In this document: positions 23,383 to 30,461 of the stretch, piece by piece
How the letters are laid out: each line of letters opens with the position of its first letter
Numbering within the stretch: the first letter of the stretch is position 1
Origin: CBDUUP01 sp965370435
GTDB lineage: Bacteria > Chloroflexota > Anaerolineae > Anaerolineales > UBA11579
Reading direction: 5' to 3'
DNA: 30,598 nt
NCBI GenBank assembly: GCA_965370435.1
Contig: CBDUUP010000012.1
Location: 1 to 30,598, forward strand
The notes under the pieces: generated by a model
What the model was told of the DNA's origin: nothing
What the model saw: only the letters and a program-made list of their open reading frames with translations
Databases searched by the model: none
Program-made: the position numbers and the translations under genes

Positions 23383-24885
23383 TTATTTATCTTTTTCTTC
23401 TAGCTTGTTAACCCAGCCATCCACAATGCGACTTGCAGTTTCCCGGGAACCAAGCCCAAACGCCAGCGCGGCCGCTACCCCGATTGCGCCTATCAACACG
23501 CCGAAGGCGATGTTGACAATCTCCCCAGCTACCCCAACCTGCTGAAACGCCATTGCAGCGACCAGTACAAGGATAGCGGTACGAGCCAGTCCAGCCATAA
23601 AGCCAGCGTTTTTGCCGCCAGCAGCCATGATAACGTCGCGGGTCAGGTTAGCAAGATAGAGCCCGACCCCAAAGATGAGTAATGCCAGTAGCACTTGCCC
23701 GCCAAAGGTCGTGAAAAGAACCAATACTTCAGCCAAAAACCCTAAACCAAGCATGTCGGCGGCTTCAATTCCGGCGAGTAGTAGAACAGCAACCAGCACG
23801 ATATAGCCAACCACTTCTGAAAGCGTGTACTTTGCCTTATCAGAAGCAATTCGCAAACCCAACTTTTCAGTAATATTGTCGAATCCAATTCCGGTCAGCA
23901 GGTTACTGACCAAACCGGAGATCATTTTGCCGGCGAAATAAGCGACCAACAAAACAAGCGCTGCCCCAAAGAACACCGGGATACTGTTCATAACAGCAGT
24001 CAGCATAGAAATTGCAGGAGCCGAAATTGCGTCTACACCCAAAGCATTCAAAGCGGTGATGACAGCTGGGATTAGAATTAATATGTAGACTACTGAACCA
24101 ATGATTTTTGAAAGCGGTTGGGTTTGAGATTCGCTGCTGATCCCGATTTGCTCGCCAAATTTATCAATATTGGTTGCCAATAACAAGTTGACCACGATCT
24201 GGCGCACGATACGGGCAATCAACCAGCCGAGAAAAAGGCTGATGGCTGCTGCAAAGATATTAGGAATGGCGCCCAAAATTGAATCTACAACGCCAGTGAC
24301 GGGTTGCACCAGACCCTGCATCCCAAGCGTACTCAATACGGCGGGCAGGAAAAGCAAGAATACAAGCCAGAAGACGCCCTTTCCCAGAGAATCAGAAACG
24401 CTAAACTTCGGCTCGTCAATCTCAGCTTGTTCGGCCAGTCGCTCGTCGAGTTTGGTCATCTGCATTGTGCGCTGGATGACGAATTTCGCAACGGTTGCAA
24501 CCAGCCAGGCCACGACCAGGATCAATACGGCGCCCAACAATTGCGGGGCAGCCAGAGCGATCTGTTCCAGCATGGCATTCAACGGAGCAGCTACGCCGGG
24601 GAGCTGAACTGTCTGGAAGAAAGCGACCAGCACGAACAGCATGACCAGATAGAAAGCTGCCAGCGAAACCCATTTCTCGATATTCAACTTTGCCAGTTCT
24701 TCGCCTTCAGATACTGCGCCAGCCAGACGATTGTCTATATTGATCCGCTTCATCAACCGGTAGACTACACCCTTGATAACCCGGGCGATGATCCAGCCGA
24801 CGATCAGGATCGCGAGACCTGCCAGCAGGTTGAGCATATCTTCGCTGACAAGAGCCATTAATTGAGTAAATAATTCGTCAAACAT
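23383..24885 (-). CDS. TM-helix-repeat membrane protein, mechanosensitive-channel-related (CmpX-like)
   Basis: 500 residues with about eleven to thirteen hydrophobic segments arranged as repeats of a two-helix unit (GLAILIVGWIIARVIKGVVYRLMKRINIDNRL; QLLGAVLILVVAWLVATVAKFV; IFAAAISLFLGWLIARIVRQIVVNLL; PVFFGAALVLLVAYFAGKMISGLV). Each has the Gly/Ala-rich helix and following basic amphipathic stretch of the conserved TM-helix repeat (PF05552) found next to MscS-like channels. No MscS beta domain is visible, which is why CmpX-like is preferred over true MscS. The final segment GAIGVAAALAFGLGSRETASRIVDGWVNKLEEK resembles the MscS pore-lining helix region. It is probably an osmotic-stress membrane channel or scaffold. 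AGGAG lies six bases before ATG 24885. Base composition is more AT-rich than the glycan locus. Confidence 0.8.
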   Translation of the reverse strand: MFDELFTQLMALVSEDMLNLLAGLAILIVGWIIARVIKGVVYRLMKRINIDNRLAGAVSEGEELAKLNIEKWVSLAAFYLVMLFVLVAFFQTVQLPGVAAPLNAMLEQIALAAPQLLGAVLILVVAWLVATVAKFVIQRTMQMTKLDERLAEQAEIDEPKFSVSDSLGKGVFWLVFLLFLPAVLSTLGMQGLVQPVTGVVDSILGAIPNIFAAAISLFLGWLIARIVRQIVVNLLLATNIDKFGEQIGISSESQTQPLSKIIGSVVYILILIPAVITALNALGVDAISAPAISMLTAVMNSIPVFFGAALVLLVAYFAGKMISGLVSNLLTGIGFDNITEKLGLRIASDKAKYTLSEVVGYIVLVAVLLLAGIEAADMLGLGFLAEVLVLFTTFGGQVLLALLIFGVGLYLANLTRDVIMAAGGKNAGFMAGLARTAILVLVAAMAFQQVGVAGEIVNIAFGVLIGAIGVAAALAFGLGSRETASRIVDGWVNKLEEKDK

Positions 24886-25035
24886 TGAAATCTCCTTTTA
24901 GTAAATTAATTGTATGAATGTTTACTTACTTAGACACTGAATACTAGCAGAATGTCACATAGATTCTAAAATCCTTTGAGGTTCGCCTATTGGAATTAGG
25001 CAACCACTAGTGCAAAACAATAGATATTTTCGCTA
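24886..25035. other. Intergenic, with a short hairpin
   Basis: No gene is seen. A hairpin at about 24977-25003 pairs GGTT and GCCTA with TAGGC and AACC around TTGGAAT. It is AT-rich and could hold the promoter of the minus-strand membrane protein gene, but no clear boxes were found. Confidence 0.35.
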
Positions 25036-25056
25036 ATCGCTTACCAGGGAAGCGAT
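25036..25056. repeat. 7-bp stem hairpin at edge of transposase remnant
   Basis: ATCGCTT and AAGCGAT pair perfectly around ACCAGGG. It lies where the 3' end of the decayed transposase would be and could act as a weak terminator or be part of the old element end. Confidence 0.4.
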
Positions 25057-25410
25057 GTCTGATCAAATAGTTTCCAAACTCTATCTGCCAGATCTTGCAG
25101 TGGGTGTTTTTATCTGGTTCAACAACTTTCCTTTTGGCATGAATTCATCGGGGTTCGATCGGATTCATGCCAAGGGTATTTTTTGGGGATCAAGCAAGCT
25201 AACAAATGTGTCCCTTTCTCTGAAAGCTTTACTTCTTGATTGGTTGATCGCATCCAATCTCAGACCATTTTGCTTTTGTACTATGAGGCATGATCCCAAA
25301 ACATGACCAATACACGTATACCTTGCTGATCTGTTTTCTCCAAAACCCATTGCAGGTACTCAATGGTGGGCCCTTTTAGGATTTCCTGCCACAAAACACA
25401 ACCCACATCA
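25050..25410 (-). pseudogene. IS630-family transposase remnant
   Basis: Read on the minus strand from about 25410, the sequence gives VLWQEILKGPTIEYLQWVLE, then RVLVMFWDHAS, a TAG stop, YKSKMV, a TGA stop, NQEVKLSEKGTHLLACLIPKK and PW. After a frameshift it continues IEPR, a TGA stop, IHAKRKVVEPD. This matches the C-terminal half of IS630-type DDE transposases (WDNASWH, then LPxKSPWLNPIEPxWxHxKR), including the second Asp and the final Glu of the triad. Two of the stops replace expected tryptophans (TGG to TAG or TGA), consistent with point-mutation decay. The N-terminal half and clear terminal repeats were not found, so the element is dead and truncated. Confidence 0.75.
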
Positions 25411-25501
25411 TTGATTTTGTGCCCAATTATTCATCACTCCCTGGGAATCCTAGGTAGGAAAGCTATTGTACCATTAATCAATGTGCAGTATGGGGGCGGT
25501 T

Positions 25502-25675
25502 AGCTGTTAGGGAGCACGAAAATTATGTAGAATCAGTAGTTTTGATGAAAATTCTGGGTTGTCTAAGTTCCCCTGAGCAAAATGACACTTTGGGAGAGAA
25601 TTTTTGCGATTTATACTAACGATTTTAGGAGAAACTCAGTATCTTTCTACAACATTTTCGTGCTCCCAGCTGTTA
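25502..25675. mobile_element. MITE-like element with 23-bp inverted ends and 8-bp target duplication
   Basis: The left end 25510-25532 (GGGAGCACGAAAAT...) and right end 25645-25667 (...ATTTTCGTGCTCCC) are inverted repeats differing at two of 23 positions. They enclose a 158-bp non-coding element. The flanks are an exact 8-bp direct repeat AGCTGTTA at 25502-25509 and 25668-25675, the expected footprint of insertion. No transposase is inside, so it depends on an element elsewhere in the genome. The 8-bp duplication does not fit the neighbouring IS630 type, which duplicates TA. Confidence 0.85.
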
Positions 25676-25924
25676 GCTGTTGGGTATTCCCTAAATGAAG
25701 CATTTTTGCCTGTATCAAGTGCGTTGTAGATCAAATAACCCCAGGACGGACTCGAACCGGAGCCGTCTGATAATACTGAGTCACCTTTCCAAACTAGTTT
25801 GCTGTTGCCAATTTGTTGCCAATAGCCTGGAAACTATGGAAAGGATAGACGAAATAGACACTTTTACCCACCCATTTGCCACTCTGTAGACGTAATAGAC
25901 GCCCATAGACAGGGTGGACGTTTT
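25676..25924. other. Non-coding stretch with TGTTGCCAAT and TAGAC repeats
   Basis: No convincing gene is seen; short open frames on both strands lack family features. Two exact TGTTGCCAAT copies start at 25803 and 25814. Five TAGAC units start at 25846, 25855, 25887, 25896 and 25906, with 9-10 base spacing inside each group. Such iterated sites next to a tRNA-like sequence suggest a former recombination or attachment region. A T-arm-like GGACTCGAACC is at 25747-25757. Confidence 0.4.
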
Positions 25925-25979
25925 TGCGCCTGACTCTGAATCAGAATGCTCATGAGTTATCTCTGAATTCCCGACCAGG
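25925..25979 (+). pseudogene. tRNA-like 3'-half remnant (Gln-type anticodon arm)
   Basis: GCCTGACTCTGAATCAGA gives a four-base stem and the loop CTCTGAA, which would place anticodon CTG (glutamine) in tRNA register. It is followed by ATGCTCATGAGTT then ATCTCTGAATTCCCGACCA, which resembles a T-arm with a small deletion and an acceptor strand with CCA. No matching 5' acceptor strand or D-arm is found upstream, so it is not a functional tRNA. Identification is tentative. Confidence 0.3.
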
Positions 25980-26005
25980 AAAACCCCCCGCATGCGGGGG
26001 GTTTT
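25980..26005. terminator. Perfect palindromic terminator, bidirectional
   Basis: AAAACCCCCCGC and GCGGGGGGTTTT form a perfect 26-base palindrome (AAAA at 25980-25983, TTTT at 26002-26005). The GC-rich stem with A/T tails can stop transcription from both sides; on the minus strand it lies about 130 bases downstream of the guaB stop. Confidence 0.85.
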
Positions 26006-26132
26006 GGGTTTATTTGGGATGTATTCCCGTCCTGGGTTTCTTGCAGTTGGTGATCTGATACATTCTTTTCCGTCGGATAGGGTGTAGAAAGAGAGTTCTA
26101 AGCGCCCTATTACAGATACTGAGTTAGATAGA

Positions 26133-26300
26133 CTAAATCACCTGGTAGTTGGGCGCTTCTTTAGTGATGATCACATCGTGGGGATGACTCTCTATCAGAC
26201 CGGCGTGGGTGATCCTGACCAGTTGGGTCTCCTGGCGGAGGTCTTCCAAAGTGGAAGCGCCAGCGTAGCCCATCCCGGAACGCAGGCCGCCGCCTTCACC
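26133..26300 (-). pseudogene. guaB: IMP dehydrogenase C-terminal fragment
   Basis: The minus strand reads GGLRSGMGYAGASTLEDLRQ, then LVRITHAGLIESHPHDVIIT and KEAPNYQVI before a TAG at 26133-26135. This is the invariant C-terminal tail of IMP dehydrogenase (GGLRSGMGY; SHPHDV; ITKEAPNY). Intact enzymes have about 430 further residues upstream, but beyond about 26295 the match stops (SSPGEGGG) and dispersed repeats begin, followed by the 3' end of the comEC-like gene. The enzyme converts IMP to XMP in guanine synthesis and is normally essential, so a complete copy is expected elsewhere. The piece has kept an open frame with no stops, which suggests recent separation from the rest of the gene, or an assembly join. 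Confidence 0.85.
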
Positions 26301-26321
26301 CGGGCTACTTGTGCTGGTTTT

Positions 26322-26342
26322 CCCGGCTGAAGCCTCGACTCC
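26322..26342. repeat. Exact second copy of hairpin-repeat right arm
   Basis: 21 bases identical to 14157-14177 (CCCGGCTGAAGCC...GACTCC). Here only one arm is present, directly beside the point where guaB similarity ends. Confidence 0.9.
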
Positions 26343-26354
26343 ACCACCATTTAT

Positions 26355-26371
26355 GGAATCCGTCAGATTCC
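26355..26371. repeat. Short GGAATC/GATTCC hairpin
   Basis: GGAATC and GATTCC pair around CGTCA. It is one of three different repeat types packed into 26300-26476. Confidence 0.5.
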
Positions 26372-26426
26372 GGCCTTGAAGAAAACCCTAATGCACTAGT
26401 TCTGAACATGATCCAAGTTTTTTGTT

Positions 26427-26468
26427 TTTCTTCGTGTTTTTCGCGCCCTTTCGTGTCCTTCGTGTTCC
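26427..26468. repeat. TTCGTGT-type dispersed repeat
   Basis: TTCTTCGTGTTTTTCGC and TTTCGTGTCCTTCGTGTTCC resemble the right side of the palindrome at 16838-16899. It lies just downstream of the comEC-like stop codon and may help end its transcript. Confidence 0.55.
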
Positions 26469-26476
26469 AAAACAGC

Positions 26477-28858
26477 CTACCTTCTCTCCACCTCCACCCA
26501 TAACTGCACCCCATCGGTCATCAATTGGATCCAGCCATTCAGATCGGTTCGCAGCAGCGTATAGCCCTCCAACGCATCCAGCGTTTCGGGGTCAGGCAGG
26601 CCGTCGTAATCATTGGCCGAGACGCTGAGGAGGGCGACCCAGGGATTCAGGTTGGCGATCCATTCTGGAGGGTTGAGGGGGGCGTAGCCGTTGTCAGCCA
26701 GCAGGAGAGCGGTCACCGGCCCGATGGCTTCGCCGTAGCGCAGGGTTTCCAGGATGTCGAAATCCAACCCCAGGGGAAGCAGCGCGCGGAAGCGATCCCA
26801 CTCCAGCATAAAGACCGCGCCGCCCCGGTTTACGGCCAACACGGTAAGTTTGGCTCCGCCGCCCAGGTCCAAGACTTGCCCAGCCTCGGGAATGATGATC
26901 GGGATTTGGGCCTCGCTGAGCGCCTCACGCAGGTAACGAGCCGAACGCGAAGCTGTGAAGGTCCCCGCCCAGAGCGCGTTGTCCGGGGGGAAGCGTTCGA
27001 TGAGGGTCGGCAGGGCGGCGACCTGATTCTCGCCCGGCGCGGCCACCACCAGATAATCTATCCGGCGGTACCCCAACGGCAGCCTCCGCCCTAACCCTTC
27101 GGAAAGAAGGGTCGCGCTGGGGCCGCCATTGACCAGCACGGTGCGCCCGGTTGGGGTCTGGATGAGGAGCGCCTCGCCGGTGCCCACATCCAGCACAGTG
27201 AGGCGCAGGTACCCATCGGGGGCATAAAATGCCGTCTGCCATACCAGGATGGTGAGCAGAGCCAGAACCGACAACCACACTGCCGGACGCCCGCCGAGAT
27301 CCAACCTGGCGAACCAGCCCTTCACCCGGTCGGTGGCGAAAGTCACCAGCAGGAGTGCAGCATAGAAAACCACTACCACGCCCAAACTGACCGCGCCCAA
27401 CGCAATGGTTCCGCCGGGGATGGCGGCGAATAACTCCACCGCCCGGATGGTGAAAGCGACGAAAGGCCAGGCGAAGTATGCGGCCAATTGTCCCATTGGC
27501 AGGTAGATCAAGCCCAGCAAGACCGCCAAACCGCCCACGATCATCACCGGCGGCTGGATGGGAAGAATGACGAAGTTGGCGGGAAGGGAAATTATCGAGA
27601 ACCGGCGGAAGTGATAGACGATCACCGGCAGCGTGGTGATCCCGGCGGCGAAAGTGAACAAGAAGTATTCTCCCACCGGCCCCACCAACCGCGCCACCGT
27701 CTCTTCCGGCAGGCGGCGGGAGGCCAATCTCACGAAGGCGGCGGAAAAGGGATCGGCGTAGAGCACCAGCCCCAACGTGGCGGTGAACGAAAGTTGGAAA
27801 CCGATGTCCCAGAGGATCTGGGGGTCGAAAAGCGCCATCACCGCGCCAGTGAAGGCCAGACTGTTAATTCCCGTCTGCCGGCGGCCTACCTGACGCGCGA
27901 ACAAAGCCATTCCGCTCATGATCGCCGCCCGCACCACCGCTGCATCCGCTCCCACCAGGATGGTGTAGAGGATCACCATCGCCATTGCCACGATGGCTCC
28001 CCGCCAGCGGCCCAGTAGCCGCCCAAAGAACCTGACGAAGAGACCGGCAATGATGGTGAAATTGAATCCCGATATGGCGATGATGTGCGAGGTGCCGGTA
28101 TCCCGAAAGGCGTCTTTGACTGGCGTAGAGATTCCGGTTTCTACGCCCAGGAGAATACCGGCCAACAGGGATGCCTCCGGGTCGGGGAAGAGATGGTAAA
28201 CGGTCTCCAGGGCGCGGGCCTTGAGGGCATAGATACCTGCCAGCAGCGGTCTGCCCTGGTCTGACTCTTTGATGAATGCCTCCGCGTAGGGCATGTAGGC
28301 ATAGATCCCTTGACGAGCCAGATAGTCTCTATAAGAGAAAGTCTCGTCCTCCGGCGGGGTCTCGATCTTGCCGGTCAACACAACCCGGTCGCCGTAACGC
28401 CACTCGTCGCCGGTGGGAACCCGGGCCAGCAGCAGGCCATCTCCATCCCGCAGCCTTTCCCCCTCCGGGTGCAGTCGTTCAACCTGTATGCGCAGGTTGA
28501 CGTAGCGGTCGCGCACGTCGGGCGGCTCGACGAGGATGCCAATCACCGTCATCTCGACCTCGCTGTCGTTGTACCAGGCGATGAAGCCCTCGGTGATGAT
28601 GGGCTGGGCGGCCTGGTAGCGGGCCGCGCCCAGGCACAAGACACAGAGCAGGATGGGGATGGGGGGAGAGAGGCGAGAGACAGGGGAGGCAGGGAGCAAT
28701 TGGGATAGGAGGGGCGGGAGATACGGCAGCAGGCGGGGAATCAACAAGAGGGTCAAGGCCAGCGCAGACAGCAACAGCCAACCCAGGCTGGATAAGGACA
28801 ATATTGAAGCTAGGATTATCCCAACGAGGAAAAATAGAGAGAGCCAGAAAAGAGGCAT
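26477..28858 (-). CDS. comEC: ComEC/Rec2-type DNA-uptake channel with degenerate C-terminal MBL domain
   Basis: 793 residues, in the usual range. An N-terminal hydrophobic part (about 1-90), a DUF4131/OB-like region (VTVIGILVEPPDVRDRY; GDRVVLTGKIETP) and the Competence core with SLLAGILLGVETGIS, GTSHIIAISGFNFTIIAGL, ADAAVVRAAIMSGMALFARQVGR and DIGFQLSFTATLGLVLYADP are all in order, with about ten membrane helices. The C-terminal metallo-beta-lactamase-like domain begins at LTVLDVGTGEALLIQTPTGRTVLVNGG (Asp557 region). The expected HxHxDH is absent: the same place reads VVAAPGENQVAALPTL (about 600-615), and the later TGD-type aspartate reads LLPLGLDF. The channel may therefore carry single-stranded DNA without the predicted nuclease activity. 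No ribosome binding site is evident before ATG 28858. Confidence 0.85.
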   Translation of the reverse strand: MPLFWLSLFFLVGIILASILSLSSLGWLLLSALALTLLLIPRLLPYLPPLLSQLLPASPVSRLSPPIPILLCVLCLGAARYQAAQPIITEGFIAWYNDSEVEMTVIGILVEPPDVRDRYVNLRIQVERLHPEGERLRDGDGLLLARVPTGDEWRYGDRVVLTGKIETPPEDETFSYRDYLARQGIYAYMPYAEAFIKESDQGRPLLAGIYALKARALETVYHLFPDPEASLLAGILLGVETGISTPVKDAFRDTGTSHIIAISGFNFTIIAGLFVRFFGRLLGRWRGAIVAMAMVILYTILVGADAAVVRAAIMSGMALFARQVGRRQTGINSLAFTGAVMALFDPQILWDIGFQLSFTATLGLVLYADPFSAAFVRLASRRLPEETVARLVGPVGEYFLFTFAAGITTLPVIVYHFRRFSIISLPANFVILPIQPPVMIVGGLAVLLGLIYLPMGQLAAYFAWPFVAFTIRAVELFAAIPGGTIALGAVSLGVVVVFYAALLLVTFATDRVKGWFARLDLGGRPAVWLSVLALLTILVWQTAFYAPDGYLRLTVLDVGTGEALLIQTPTGRTVLVNGGPSATLLSEGLGRRLPLGYRRIDYLVVAAPGENQVAALPTLIERFPPDNALWAGTFTASRSARYLREALSEAQIPIIIPEAGQVLDLGGGAKLTVLAVNRGGAVFMLEWDRFRALLPLGLDFDILETLRYGEAIGPVTALLLADNGYAPLNPPEWIANLNPWVALLSVSANDYDGLPDPETLDALEGYTLLRTDLNGWIQLMTDGVQLWVEVERR

Positions 28859-28896
28859 GGGAGGGGCCGAATTGTCTTCGTAGTCAAACTGGTCTT

Positions 28897-28920
28897 GGAG
28901 GGCGGAGGCTAAAGCCCCCT
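28897..28920. repeat. GGAGGCTAAAGCC palindromic repeat
   Basis: GGAGGGCGGAGGCT followed by AAAGCCCCCT has the palindromic core GGCTAAAGCC and is a looser relative of the hairpin repeat at 14118-14178. It lies in the 169-base gap upstream of the comEC-like gene; the remainder of that gap shows no gene. Confidence 0.55.
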
Positions 28921-29027
28921 AGAGGTAAATCCAGTATAGCATCATTTACAGTGAGATGCAAGTTTTTCCCAGCGCTCAGTGTGCGGCAAATGATGTCATC
29001 GTAAACATCCCGCAGGTTTCTATTAGT

Positions 29028-30461
29028 TCACTTTAATGTGTCAAGCTTATCCATATTCATCCTAATCCAAAAGTTTCTATCATATCTAAAGTGAGTCCAT
29101 TGTGATACACCAAGGCGTTCATGCCCTTCCTTTACCGCTTCTCTCAATTCTGTGGCATCTCCAATACCTGTAATAATTGCTAACTTGGAAAAATTTTTAT
29201 GTTGAGTTGCCCTGAGAAACAGTGGATAGTCCCCTTCGTTGGATGCGTAATGGAGAGTTTGAGGATACCAATCTGAACCAGGTGTCAGAAATGACATCAG
29301 TAAAATTAATAAATCCGCTTCTAAAATTGATTTGAATGGTATATCTTCTCGTTCAGCATGTCTTTTTATAAATTCAGCCGCGGGGCTGAATAACGTTCTT
29401 CCTTCTAATGCAAGTATAGACTGTAAGGCCTTAGAATATCCATAAAAAACATCAAAAGTATCAAATGCTTTATCCCTATGTCTCTCAGTTAATGGGCGAA
29501 GATAATGGATGGTAAAAATTTCGTGTAGAGATTCAAATGATTTATTCTTTATTAAGCTCGCAATAATGTATAAAAATGTTTCATAAACAAATAATGAGTG
29601 AGCCTCGAACCATGCGTCATTCCACTTATTAAGTTCCGGTGGACGCGCTTTTAAATCTCTGAGTCTTTCGAGAAATTCAATAAGTGTCTCGGAAAACTCA
29701 TTTATTGGTGTGACTTCGCTTTCAAGGAGAACCCAATCAATTATATGATTACGTACTTTTGTTAGTTTCTTTGCATCCTCTAAAACTTTCTCTCCCAGTG
29801 AATTTACATCAGGGCGCTCGCGGATTCTCAACTCGTCAGCATACTCTATACAAGCATTCAAAAATTCGCGCCTATACAACGACCCACCTTTCTTTCCTTG
29901 GAGAATCGCTTGCTTAAGAGAATTGAATTTGGCTTGAACATGACTTGTTGGGGTTGCTACATCGCTGGTTATATAAACAGGCGGTTTTCCTAGTTTCGGC
30001 TTTTCATGTAGCGGCTTACCAAAAATCAATCTAATTAATCGCTCCCAATTTCCATTCACAGCTTCTGGTGTGGAGAAATCAATCCATATTCGTGACTTGA
30101 GGAATGTCGGCAAGAAAGGATTTCCACTATCATCAAACTCACAAATAATTGGAATGAATTTTGATTGCTCTACTTTTTCATAAATTTCTTGAGAGATTAT
30201 TTGGGTCTCAGTACCAACACCTGCTTTTCTAGCATCAGCTTTTTCCGAATATTTTTCGTCACAAATCACAAGAACATGAGTAACGGATTCGTCTGTTACC
30301 ATTCTCTCCATAAAAGCATACTTATCATGACCTTCCTTCAAGTCATAAATATCTAAAACAACATCAATACCATCTGCAACTAATCGCTCCACCCATTGCT
30401 GTACTAATGCTTGATGGGATGGAGAACTCCAGCTATATGAAATAAATACCTTTGGGGACAT
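29028..30461 (-). CDS. SEFIR-domain protein, candidate anti-phage effector
   Basis: 477 residues. The N-terminal SEFIR domain (about 1-155) has KVFISYSWSSPSHQALVQQW, ADGIDVVLDIYDLKEGHDKYAFMERMV, THVLVICDEKYSEKADARKAGVGTETQIISQEIY and KFIPIICEFD, the box-1/box-2 pattern of TIR-related SEFIR proteins. LKSRIWIDFS and LIRLIFGKP close the domain. Residues about 190-477 form an alpha-helical region I do not recognise (FLNACIEYADELRIRERPDV; WFEAHSLFVYETFLYIIASL). Bacterial SEFIR proteins are reported as anti-phage abortive-infection proteins that deplete NAD, so a defence role is likely by family. AGAGGAT lies just before ATG 30461. The gene is markedly AT-rich compared with comEC next to it, suggesting horizontal transfer. 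No partner gene is visible; 30462-30598 holds no gene. Confidence 0.82.
   Translation of the reverse strand: MSPKVFISYSWSSPSHQALVQQWVERLVADGIDVVLDIYDLKEGHDKYAFMERMVTDESVTHVLVICDEKYSEKADARKAGVGTETQIISQEIYEKVEQSKFIPIICEFDDSGNPFLPTFLKSRIWIDFSTPEAVNGNWERLIRLIFGKPLHEKPKLGKPPVYITSDVATPTSHVQAKFNSLKQAILQGKKGGSLYRREFLNACIEYADELRIRERPDVNSLGEKVLEDAKKLTKVRNHIIDWVLLESEVTPINEFSETLIEFLERLRDLKARPPELNKWNDAWFEAHSLFVYETFLYIIASLIKNKSFESLHEIFTIHYLRPLTERHRDKAFDTFDVFYGYSKALQSILALEGRTLFSPAAEFIKRHAEREDIPFKSILEADLLILLMSFLTPGSDWYPQTLHYASNEGDYPLFLRATQHKNFSKLAIITGIGDATELREAVKEGHERLGVSQWTHFRYDRNFWIRMNMDKLDTLK

Noticed and set aside
25055..25306. 83-codon + strand frame
   Set aside because: It is antisense to the IS630 transposase remnant.
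25165..25350. 61-codon - strand frame
   Set aside because: It is the wrong frame of the same transposase remnant.
25740..25772. T-arm-like GGTTCGAGTCC on the minus strand, possible tRNA
   Set aside because: Only two or three stem pairs fit around the loop and no acceptor or anticodon arms are found; kept only as context.
25781..25993. 70-codon - strand frame
   Set aside because: It overlaps TAGAC repeats, the tRNA-like stretch and half of the terminator; no protein family is recognised.
26305..26514. 69-codon - strand frame containing NTKDTKGREKHEE
   Set aside because: This is the translation of the TTCGTGT-type repeat, not a gene.
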